Shown here: piece by piece, positions 1-6,548 of the stretch
Layout of the letters: each line of letters starts with the position of its first letter
How positions within the stretch are numbered: position 1 is the first letter of the stretch
From: Myxococcaceae bacterium
Lineage (GTDB): Bacteria; Myxococcota_A; UBA9160
Assembly (NCBI GenBank): GCA_905339255.1
Contig: CAJPFO010000142.1
Coordinates: forward strand, 1-46,212
DNA: 46,212 nt
Direction: 5' to 3'
Notes under the pieces: model-generated
Told to the model about the DNA's origin: nothing
Seen by the model: only the letters and a program-made list of their open reading frames with translations
Database searches by the model: none
Program-made: the position numbers and the translations under genes

Positions 1-563
1 TAGTTCTCGATCGTGAGATTCCTGGCGTAGACGTCGGTCACGTAGGGGAACGAATCGAGGTCGTGGATCGGAGGCTGCTCGGCGGTGCGGACGAAGCCTC
101 CGTCCGGGCCCCGGTACAGGACTCCAGCGACCTCGGAGAGGGGCTTGCCGTTCGCGAGGTCGCGGACGGCATGGTCGAACTCGCCCGTCGTCACGAAATC
201 GACGGCCGGCGCCACACGCAGCGTCTCGTCCGGAAGCACCATCGTGTGAGCACCGACGAAGCCCACCAGGACGCGGGGGTTCTGCTCCTTCAGGAGTGCC
301 GCCGTCTTGGCATCCTGTGCGACCGAAGGCGTCGAGGTGTGGATCACGACGAGGTCGAAGCCCTCGGCGCGATCGAGGACCTCGTCGACGCCGAGGTCGT
401 GCGCGGGGGCGTCGATGAGCGTGCTCCCGGGGACGAGCGCCGCGGCCTGCGCGAGCCAGGTCGGGTACCAGAACGAGCGCACCTCGCGCCGCGCCTGGTA
501 GCGCGAGCCGGCGCCTCCGTCGAAGCCCTCGTAGGACGGCGGATTGAGAAAGAGCGTCCTCAC
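1..563 (-). CDS. hpnJ: Hopanoid-modifying B12-dependent radical SAM enzyme HpnJ, N-terminal part
   Basis: The visible 187 residues begin MRTLFLNPPSYEGFDGGAGS and continue with YQARREVRSFWYPTWLAQ, a signature I recognise from HpnJ proteins. They cover the cobalamin-binding-type Rossmann domain, including the DLVVIHTSTPS strand-loop and GFVGAHTMVLP. The radical SAM CxxxCxxC cluster would lie further on, beyond the left edge. HpnJ-type enzymes remodel the aminosugar side chain of bacteriohopanetetrol into a cyclitol ether. The GTG start at 563 overlaps the stop of the ferritin-like gene as GTGA, so the two are probably translationally coupled. Other B12 radical SAM proteins share the fold, but this N-terminus is specific. 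Truncated by the window only; no sign of decay. Confidence 0.88.
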   Translation of the reverse strand, partial: MRTLFLNPPSYEGFDGGAGSRYQARREVRSFWYPTWLAQAAALVPGSTLIDAPAHDLGVDEVLDRAEGFDLVVIHTSTPSVAQDAKTAALLKEQNPRVLVGFVGAHTMVLPDETLRVAPAVDFVTTGEFDHAVRDLANGKPLSEVAGVLYRGPDGGFVRTAEQPPIHDLDSFPYVTDVYARNLTIEN

Positions 564-1375
564 GAGAGCTCCTGCGCTGCGGCGCGGCCGGTCGGAATCG
601 GCTTCGCGGTTTCGGGCGTGTGCATTGCGTCGGCGACGATCGGGCGATCGAGGCCGCCCGGGAAAAGGAAACGCATCACGAAGGCGAAGTCGATCGAGAT
701 CCCGGCGAAGAACCGGACGAACGAGGGGGCACCCAGGATCGTCATCAGGCGACGCATGAACGCCCGGCTCACGATCCGATGCGCCCGCGCCTCCGCGCGG
801 CGCGCCGCGCGGAGCTTCGAGACGACGAGGTCGCGATGGCCGGATTCCGCGATGCGCTGGAGTTCCTCGGTCGCGTAGGAGACGTGCCGGATCTCGTCGG
901 AATGGATCTCCTCGAGCAGCGCCACGGTGGCGCGATCGTCTGCGAGCGACTCGATCAGGCCCGCCATCTCGGCGCAGGCACGCTCCTCTCCCGCCTTGCT
1001 GCCGCAGAAGAAGGTGACGAGGTCGCCTACGTCGAACGGGCGCGGATCGTCGATCCTCGCCTTGGGCGTCCCCATCTCGAAGCCCTGCGCGAGGGTCTCG
1101 TAGTCGAGCTCGGGCGCGAGGGGCCTCACCTCGAACCCCATCGACTCGAGGTGGCGCTTGAACAGCCGCGCGTGCTTCGTCTCCTCGGCGAAGTGGCGGT
1201 AGATCTTGCGCGCGAGGATCGGGTCGGGGACGTGGGCCGCGATCCGGTCGAGGTCCTTTGCGCTATCGCCTTCGCCGACGGCGAGCGAGTTGAGCAGGAG
1301 CTCCCGCGCCTCGCGATTGGCGAGGAGCCGGCGGAAGAAGCTGCGACGGGTGAGCAACTCTTTCCCCCCTTCCAT
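560..1375 (-). CDS. Ferritin-like diiron carboxylate protein
   Basis: A 271-residue, mostly helical protein with two ExxH motifs, EETKH (E65, H68) and DEIRH (E161, H164), plus acidic pairs at E130/E131 and E155/E156. This is the usual ligand set of a four-helix ferritin-like diiron site. It has no signal peptide. The C-terminal third (about 205-245) is more hydrophobic and may touch the membrane. Known relatives include rubrerythrins and diiron oxygenases or oxidases; I cannot name a substrate. Its stop overlaps the hpnJ start by 4 bases and it follows an HpnL-like gene, so a step in hopanoid modification, or redox and iron protection of HpnJ, is a reasonable inference. No good ribosome-binding site precedes the ATG, so the start is less certain than the family. 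Confidence 0.75.
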   Translation of the reverse strand: MEGGKELLTRRSFFRRLLANREARELLLNSLAVGEGDSAKDLDRIAAHVPDPILARKIYRHFAEETKHARLFKRHLESMGFEVRPLAPELDYETLAQGFEMGTPKARIDDPRPFDVGDLVTFFCGSKAGEERACAEMAGLIESLADDRATVALLEEIHSDEIRHVSYATEELQRIAESGHRDLVVSKLRAARRAEARAHRIVSRAFMRRLMTILGAPSFVRFFAGISIDFAFVMRFLFPGGLDRPIVADAMHTPETAKPIPTGRAAAQELS

Positions 1376-1501
1376 CGAATGGTCTCGTGCACGTTCGCGA
1401 CGCGGCGCCCGCGTCCCCCGCGAGGGGTCGTCGGCGCCTCGGGAGCCGGCGATTCGGCCAGTTGCCCTCTCGACTTGCGAGCCGCCGCCCTCCCGTCGGG
1501 A

Positions 1502-2494
1502 CTATACCGGCTCCCCTCCGGCGCGTCGCAGCCCCGAGATCCTGCCGTGGAAGAAGAGGCCGATTCCCGCCCAGATCAGCTGCTCGACGCGGAGCAGGAG
1601 CGAGAGCAGGAGGCCGAGCGAGGGGTCGAGGCCCGCGAGCGTGGTCCCGAGCATCCGCGAGCCTTCCTGGGCCCCGATCTGGGCAGGAATGAAGAACGAG
1701 AAGAGGTCGAGGGCGACCCCGACGAAGAATACGATCGCTGCGGACTCGAGCACGGCGGGCTCGTCGAGCCACGCCAAGAAGAGCGCCACCTGGGCCGCCC
1801 CGACGAGGGTCGCCGCGAGGTTGCGGAGCAGCGCCGACCGGAAGGCCCCCGGCCGTTCGCGATGGAGCTCGCGCAGATGCGCATCGAGCGACCGAGCGGC
1901 GTGCGCTGCGCGCGAGGCGAGCGCCTCGCCGCCGAGCTTCGCGACGAGCGGATGCGCCGCGACCCAACCGGCGAGCGTTCCGCTTCGCTGGACCGCGAAG
2001 AAGATCGCGATTCCCGCGCCGAGCGCGAGGGTCGCGCCAGCGAGCGCGAGCTCGTGCCAGCCGGCGAGCGGAGCGAGCCCGAAGAGCAGGACGACGCCGA
2101 CGAGTCCGACGAGGGCGTCGGAGACGGAACAAGCGAGCCGATCCGCCGTCACGGCGGCTGCGCTCTCCGCTGCGGTTGCACCCGGCGGGACGAGGCTCGC
2201 GCGCAGCACGTCGCCGCCGATCGCGGTCGTCGGCGTGACGAGGCTGAATGCGTATCCAGCGAGGTACGCCTCGAACAGTGGCCGCCACCGCGGCGTCCGC
2301 TCGGGAGCGAAGCAGCGCTGCCAACCGAACGCGTGGAGCGCGTGCTCGAACCCTGCGAGGGCGACGAAGACGAGCGTGCCGACGCCGAAGGCACGCGCCC
2401 CCTCGACGAGCTTTTCCGTTCCGGCATGCCGGACGAGAAGCACGAAGCCCGCAGCGCCGCCCGTGAGCGCGGCGACCTGGAGCGCCCGCTTCAC
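1502..2494 (-). CDS. HpnL-like integral membrane protein (LPG synthase transmembrane-region family)
   Basis: A 330-residue polytopic protein with about eight hydrophobic segments. It matches the flippase-like transmembrane region of lysylphosphatidylglycerol synthases (UPF0104); HpnL of hopanoid clusters belongs to this group. Family-like features include GYAFSLVTPTTAIGGDVLRA near residue 85, which corresponds to the family's conserved P-x-x-GGD region, and the late segment FFIPAQIGAQEGSRM with its G-x-x-EG motif. The GTG start at 2494 overlaps the upstream PspC stop as GTGA, and a 126-base gap separates it from the ferritin-like gene. Likely role: moving or organising hopanoid or isoprenoid lipids in the inner membrane. 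The HpnL assignment rests partly on hpnJ being nearby, since the superfamily is broad. Confidence 0.72.
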   Translation of the reverse strand: MKRALQVAALTGGAAGFVLLVRHAGTEKLVEGARAFGVGTLVFVALAGFEHALHAFGWQRCFAPERTPRWRPLFEAYLAGYAFSLVTPTTAIGGDVLRASLVPPGATAAESAAAVTADRLACSVSDALVGLVGVVLLFGLAPLAGWHELALAGATLALGAGIAIFFAVQRSGTLAGWVAAHPLVAKLGGEALASRAAHAARSLDAHLRELHRERPGAFRSALLRNLAATLVGAAQVALFLAWLDEPAVLESAAIVFFVGVALDLFSFFIPAQIGAQEGSRMLGTTLAGLDPSLGLLLSLLLRVEQLIWAGIGLFFHGRISGLRRAGGEPV

Positions 2495-2862
2495 CCCCGG
2501 AATCGAGACGACGGCCGATCGGAGGACGGCAGCTCGGGGTCGAGGACGGCGAACTCCTCGCCGATCGGCTCGGGCTCGAGTGGCATCGCGAGCCAGAGCG
2601 CGACGTAGAGCAGGACGGCGACGCCGCCCGAGAAGAGCGCGGCGAGCACGAAGGCGAGGCGGACGATCGTGACCGAAATCCCGAACTGCTCGGCGAGGCC
2701 CACACAGACGCCGGCAAAGACCCGGTCGCGCCGTCGGCGGGTCCACGGCGCCGAGAGGATCCGATTCGAAACGGGCTCGACGAGGCTTCCGCAGAAGCGG
2801 CACTTGATCGCTTCGGAGCGGATCTCCTCGGCGCAATAGGGACACCTTTTCGTGTCGCTCAC
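2491..2862 (-). CDS. Zinc-ribbon PspC-domain membrane protein (downstream copy)
   Basis: A 123-residue protein. Residues 6-25 hold two CxxC pairs (CPYC and CRFC), a small zinc ribbon. A PspC domain follows, with the recognisable pattern FAGVCVGLAEQFGISVTIVR and a long hydrophobic helix ending LYVALWLAMP. The tail is acidic. PspC proteins sense or relay envelope stress in the phage-shock response. No pspA or pspB is present, so this is probably a regulator or partner of the adjacent ECF sigma/anti-sigma pair. The GTG at 2862 overlaps the anti-sigma stop (GTGA), and its own stop overlaps the HpnL-like start. It resembles the copy at 3859-4278, which suggests a local duplication flanking the sigma pair. 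Confidence 0.85.
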   Translation of the reverse strand: MSDTKRCPYCAEEIRSEAIKCRFCGSLVEPVSNRILSAPWTRRRRDRVFAGVCVGLAEQFGISVTIVRLAFVLAALFSGGVAVLLYVALWLAMPLEPEPIGEEFAVLDPELPSSDRPSSRFRG

Positions 2863-3359
2863 GGTTCCTCCTCGGCTCGTCGTCGGCCGACGGCCACTGC
2901 GATCGGAATCGCCCCGTAGAGGACGCCGAGGCCGACCACGACGGGGACGAAGTAGAAGACGCCGAGCCATGCGAGGACCGGCGCCGGAACGAGCGGGCCG
3001 AGGAGCGTCGAACCCGCGTAGCCGACCAGAAGCGCGTGTCCGGCGGCGACCGGAAGCGCGAGCAGCGCGACCGCCGCTGCACGGAGCATGTCGCGCCCCA
3101 TTCCCCGGAGCGGAGCCGGTTCGTGCGCCACTCGGAGGGCGCGAAGGGCTCGGCGAGACTCCTCCTTGCAGCGGGTGAGCGCGGCCGCGCGGAGCGGAGG
3201 GGAGCGAAGCGAATCGAGCCGCTCGGCGATGGCGAGAAGCTCGCGGACGCAGGCGCCGCAAGCCTCACAGGCACTCGCGTGCTCCGCGACGGTCGCGGGC
3301 GTTGCCTCACCAGCAAGCCAGGCGTCGACGAGCCGCTCCTGGGCCGCTTCGCAGCTCAC
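2859..3359 (-). CDS. Zinc-finger anti-sigma factor
   Basis: A 166-residue protein with an N-terminal anti-sigma zinc-finger domain: MSCEAAQERLVDAWLAG, then H27-x3-C31-x2-C34, the classic ZAS metal-binding pattern. Two strongly hydrophobic segments follow (about 92-120 and 125-158), so the C-terminal half sits in the inner membrane. Such proteins hold a cognate ECF sigma factor inactive at the membrane until a signal releases it. The gene starts inside the stop of the sigma gene (4-base overlap at 3356-3359), which is the normal pairing. The signal is unknown; the neighbouring PspC proteins and hopanoid genes point to membrane state. Confidence 0.85.
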   Translation of the reverse strand: MSCEAAQERLVDAWLAGEATPATVAEHASACEACGACVRELLAIAERLDSLRSPPLRAAALTRCKEESRRALRALRVAHEPAPLRGMGRDMLRAAAVALLALPVAAGHALLVGYAGSTLLGPLVPAPVLAWLGVFYFVPVVVGLGVLYGAIPIAVAVGRRRAEEEP

Positions 3360-3880
3360 GGCGCGCCTGCGATGCTTCGCCGAAGCGCAGCGACGGCCGC
3401 GTGGAGACGGCTTTTCACCGTGCCGCGCGCGACGCCGAGCGTCTTCGCAATCTCCGGTTCATCCATGCCTTCGTAGTAGCGGAGCACCAGCGTCTGGCGG
3501 AGCCGCTCGGGAAGCTCGGCGAGTCGGCCGCGGAGATCGACCCGAGCGAGGCTTCTCGGCTCCGAAGGAGCCGCTGCGATCGTGGTCGGGAGCGGGACGT
3601 GAGCGCCTCCCCGCGCACGCGAGCGCCGGAAGCGATCACGAGCCACGTGCGTCGCGATCCCGTAGAGCCAGCTCCGGAAGCGCCGCTCGGGATCGAAGCC
3701 CGACGCGCCGCGAACGACGCGCAGCCAGCTCTCCTGGAGGAGATCCTCGGCCTCTGCACCGTCTCCGCAGAGGCGGACCAGGTACGCATGGAGCGGCGCC
3801 GAATGGCGCTCGACGAGGAGGCAGAGGGCGGCCTCTTCTCCGCGCGCCACGGCCCGCATCAGTTCCTCGTCGGACTCCAC
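3356..3880 (-). CDS. ECF-family RNA polymerase sigma factor
   Basis: About 174 residues. Region 2 contains LLQESWLRVVRG and FRSWLYGIATHVARDRFRR. A short linker follows, then region 4 with LPERLRQTLVLRYYEGMDEP and the helix-turn-helix IAKTLGVARGTVKSRL. There is no region 1 or 3, as expected for group 4 sigma factors. I chose the GTG at 3880 because it keeps the conserved DEEL that normally precedes region 2. An ATG at 3859, overlapping the upstream PspC stop (TGATG) and preceded by GAGGAA, is a good alternative that would shorten the protein by seven residues. It is coupled to the anti-sigma factor downstream and probably controls the whole operon. Confidence 0.9.
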   Translation of the reverse strand: MESDEELMRAVARGEEAALCLLVERHSAPLHAYLVRLCGDGAEAEDLLQESWLRVVRGASGFDPERRFRSWLYGIATHVARDRFRRSRARGGAHVPLPTTIAAAPSEPRSLARVDLRGRLAELPERLRQTLVLRYYEGMDEPEIAKTLGVARGTVKSRLHAAVAALRRSIAGAP

Positions 3881-4278
3881 GAGTCGGAGTCTCGGTCGTC
3901 CTCCCCTCTCGCCGCCACCGCGCGCCCGCGGCGCGAGGGGGTCTCTCCGAAGAGGGTTCGGAAGGCCTCGAGCAAGCGGTCGGATCCCGACGTTCCGCCC
4001 GGTTCGTCCGGCATCACGAACCAGAGCGCCGCGTAGAGGAGCAACCCCACCCCGTGGAAGAAGGCGAGCAGCAGGAACGCCGCGCGGACCAGGCTCACGG
4101 AAACACCGAGGTTCTCGGCGACGGCGCAGCAGACCCCTGCGATCTTCCGTTCGGGATAGGCTCGGTGCCAGGGCCTCGGATCGCGCAGGCCCCCTTCGAG
4201 GCGGCTCGCGCAATGCGGACAGCGGAGCGCCTGCTCCGCCACCGGCTCGGCACACCATCGACAGCGGTTCTCTTCCAC
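3859..4278 (-). CDS. Zinc-ribbon PspC-domain membrane protein (upstream copy)
   Basis: A 139-residue protein built like the copy at 2491-2862. It has an N-terminal zinc ribbon with CRWC and CPHC, then a PspC domain containing KIAGVCCAVAENLGVSVSLV and a hydrophobic helix ending LYAALWFVMPDEPGG. The hydrophilic C-terminal tail of about 45 residues is Arg/Asp/Ser-rich. The GTG start is preceded by a GGGGGAGG ribosome-binding site. It is the first gene of the sigma/anti-sigma operon, and its 3' end overlaps the sigma gene. Probable role: a membrane-stress sensor or modulator acting with the sigma pair. That role is inferred from the PspC family and from position. Confidence 0.85.
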   Translation of the reverse strand: MEENRCRWCAEPVAEQALRCPHCASRLEGGLRDPRPWHRAYPERKIAGVCCAVAENLGVSVSLVRAAFLLLAFFHGVGLLLYAALWFVMPDEPGGTSGSDRLLEAFRTLFGETPSRRGRAVAARGEDDRDSDSWSPTRN

Positions 4279-4334
4279 TTGGCCGACCTCCCCCGCGGGG
4301 CACGCGGGCTTTCGATTGCGGCACCCTCTCCCAT

Positions 4335-4363
4335 CTACGCACGAGAGCCGCCAGAGGTTCGCC
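4335..4363 (-). promoter_or_regulatory. Candidate ECF-type promoter upstream of the PspC/sigma operon
   Basis: Read on the minus strand, GGCGAACCT (4363-4355) resembles the AAC-containing -35 element of ECF promoters. A spacer of about 15 bases follows, then CGTAG (4339-4335), similar to the CGT-type -10 element. It sits about 57 bases upstream of the first start codon. ECF factors commonly drive their own operon. The match is short and unproven. Confidence 0.3.
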
Positions 4364-4458
4364 AGATCGGCGAGCCCACCCCGGCCGCGATCGATCCCGG
4401 CCCGCTCGACGCTGCGGGCGACCCACCAGACCGACCCGAGACGGATCGAATCGATCTC

Positions 4459-5742
4459 CTAGTCGCCGCCGCCCTCCGGAGCGCCGAACGAGATGCGGAG
4501 CTGCGCCGGCAGCGCGGGCTCGCCGAGCGCCTGCCGCGCATCGTTCGCCGCCGCGCGGTAGATCCCCTTGCCCATGAGCGACGGCTCGTTCGCGAGGCGC
4601 CGCTCGTAGACGTCTCGCTTGAGCTCCTGCGCGGATCGGTCCGAGGGGTCGGCACGCGTGGCCCACTCGGCGAGATGTGCTGCGAGCGCCAGATTTCCGT
4701 CCTCGAGAAGCTCGCGACCGCGCAGGGCGAGCGTCGCGACCCCGCCCGCGAGCGTCACCACCTCGCGCGCCTGTGCTTCGAAGGTCGCGGGAAGGAGATC
4801 AGCGGCATTGCCGTTCCACCAACCGCCCCACAGGCGGAGCAGGTTCCGCACGATGAACTTCGGATGATCGTAGGCCGGCTGCAGATACGGGAGCGCGGCG
4901 AGCTCGGGATCCGGCTCGACCGCATGGAAGATCGCCTCGGGCGTCTCGCCGCGATTCATCCGCTCGAGGACTTCGCGGCAGAGGTGTCTCAGGTAGCGGG
5001 CCGTGTTGCAGAGGAGCTCGCGAACGGCGGCCTTGCCGTGGACGACCAGCCCGTGGCCCGGGAAGAGCCACTCGGCGTCGAGCGCTGCCATCTCCTCGAG
5101 CGCATCGGCCCATTCCGAGGGGTAGCGCTGGACTTTCTGCGGGTTGCCGCAGTTCGGTGCGTTCCAGATCACGAGGTCGCCGCTGAAGAGATAGCCACGC
5201 TCGGGAACGTACACCCAACAATGATCGTCCGTCTCGCCCTTCGCCGCTCGCAGCACGAGCGTCGTGTCCCCCATCGAATGAACGAGCGAATCGCGAAACG
5301 TGAGCGTCGGCCAGTCGAAGCGATCGGGGAATACCGGCGCCGGGAGACTGAACTGCCGCTGGTTGATCCGGGCGTTCCATCCGTTCGTCAGGTGGTAGCG
5401 CGCGAAACGCTTCGGACAGTTTTCCTGCGCGAGGATCACCGGGCGCTCCCCCGACTCGAGAAAGGAGCGAAGCCCGAATGCATGATCGGTGTGCCCGTGC
5501 GTGTAGATCGCCGTGCGGAGCGGAGAGTCGCTCCAGCGTCGGACCACCTCCTCGAGCGCCTTCGAGGTGTGCGCGAAGCCGGGATCGACGAGCGCGAGGC
5601 CCTCGCTCGTTCGGAGCGCGTAGGTGTTGACGAACGCCGCGTGGAGGAAGACGCCGGGAGCCACCTCGTGCGGCGGCGAGAAAGTCCGCGGCCGTGCGCT
5701 CCGGGGTTCGCGTGTGACCATCGGCGATTCGCGCTCCGTCAT
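4459..5742 (-). CDS. Alkylsulfatase-like metallo-beta-lactamase-fold hydrolase
   Basis: A 427-residue protein. Residues 25-245 form a metallo-beta-lactamase fold with the metal motif H82-x-H84-x-D86-H87 (THGHTDHAFG). Later ligand regions are GETDDHCWVY, LFSGDLVIW and LFPGHGLVVHG. Residues 260-400 look like the alkylsulfatase dimerisation domain (HPKFIVRNLLRLWGGWWNGN and the helical repeats after it). SdsA1/BDS1-type alkylsulfatases cut sulfate from alkyl sulfates. They are usually longer and end in an SCP2-like domain, which is absent here, so the substrate may differ. No signal peptide is visible, so the protein is probably cytoplasmic. It lies between the bat cluster and the PspC/sigma operon and may be transcribed alone. 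Confidence 0.82.
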   Translation of the reverse strand: MTERESPMVTREPRSARPRTFSPPHEVAPGVFLHAAFVNTYALRTSEGLALVDPGFAHTSKALEEVVRRWSDSPLRTAIYTHGHTDHAFGLRSFLESGERPVILAQENCPKRFARYHLTNGWNARINQRQFSLPAPVFPDRFDWPTLTFRDSLVHSMGDTTLVLRAAKGETDDHCWVYVPERGYLFSGDLVIWNAPNCGNPQKVQRYPSEWADALEEMAALDAEWLFPGHGLVVHGKAAVRELLCNTARYLRHLCREVLERMNRGETPEAIFHAVEPDPELAALPYLQPAYDHPKFIVRNLLRLWGGWWNGNAADLLPATFEAQAREVVTLAGGVATLALRGRELLEDGNLALAAHLAEWATRADPSDRSAQELKRDVYERRLANEPSLMGKGIYRAAANDARQALGEPALPAQLRISFGAPEGGGD

Positions 5743-5795
5743 CGACCCTCCCTGCGTCCGAGAGCAGGGTATCCGAAGTCGCGCTCTGCGCCGCT

Positions 5796-6548
5796 TCAGC
5801 CGGAAACGATCGATGCGATCGACTCGCGTGGCGCCCAGCCGTCGCGGCCGTCGCCGGTACGAACCCGGACGAAGCCGCCATGGCGATCGCCCATCCGCAC
5901 GCGCTCTCCTTCGGAGAGCGCCCCCCGCGACTCGGCGCCTTCGAAGGGCGCGACGCGGAGCGAGACCCCGGACGCGACCGAGATGCCGTCGCGCGCCTCG
6001 AGCGCGAGACTCACGCAGGCGAGCGCCGCGCCGAGCGTGATTCCCGTGGCGAGGATCGTTGCCGCGCCAATCCCCCGGCGGACGCGCACGACACCCGAGC
6101 GAAAGAGCAGCCGCGAACTCGCCCCCGCGCAGGAAATGGCGAGCGCCATGGCGCCGAGAATCGCCCAGCCGTCGGCCGAGAGGAGGTCACGGCCGCGCGA
6201 CCACGCCGGCACAAGTGACACCCCGAGGCCGGCGCGCTCGCGAGCGGCCTCGAGCGCGGCCGTGATCTCCCCGTCCTGCGGAGCGAGCCAGTGCGCACGC
6301 TCGAGCGCGAGAATCGCCTCCCCGACCCGGCCTGCCGCGAACTCCGCGATCCCGAGATCGAGCTGGAGGTTCGCAGACGTGCCCTGCTCTTCGGCCAGCG
6401 CGCGGAGCGCCGCAGCAGCCTCGCCGGCACGGCCGGCTTCGAGCGCCACACGAGCCGCGTGGACGCGATCGCGCGGAGCCTCGGCGCGAACCGCCACCGC
6501 GCCCACGAGTCCGAGGAGGAAGAGGATCGCAAGACGCAGCATGCTCAT
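5796..6548 (-). CDS. batE: BatE-like TPR and SH3-domain membrane protein
   Basis: A 250-residue protein. An N-terminal signal anchor (MSMLRLAILFLLGLVGAVAV) is followed by two or three tetratricopeptide repeats (about 28-105). Two hydrophobic segments follow (about 125-145 and 160-182). The C-terminus is a bacterial SH3-like domain with GVSLRVAPFEGAES and GFVRVRTGDGRDGW. TPR plus SH3 after batD is the expected make-up of BatE. It overlaps batD by 4 bases. Bat proteins were named for aerotolerance in Bacteroides; in most bacteria their role is an envelope complex of uncertain function linked to a MoxR ATPase. Confidence 0.75.
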   Translation of the reverse strand: MSMLRLAILFLLGLVGAVAVRAEAPRDRVHAARVALEAGRAGEAAAALRALAEEQGTSANLQLDLGIAEFAAGRVGEAILALERAHWLAPQDGEITAALEAARERAGLGVSLVPAWSRGRDLLSADGWAILGAMALAISCAGASSRLLFRSGVVRVRRGIGAATILATGITLGAALACVSLALEARDGISVASGVSLRVAPFEGAESRGALSEGERVRMGDRHGGFVRVRTGDGRDGWAPRESIASIVSG

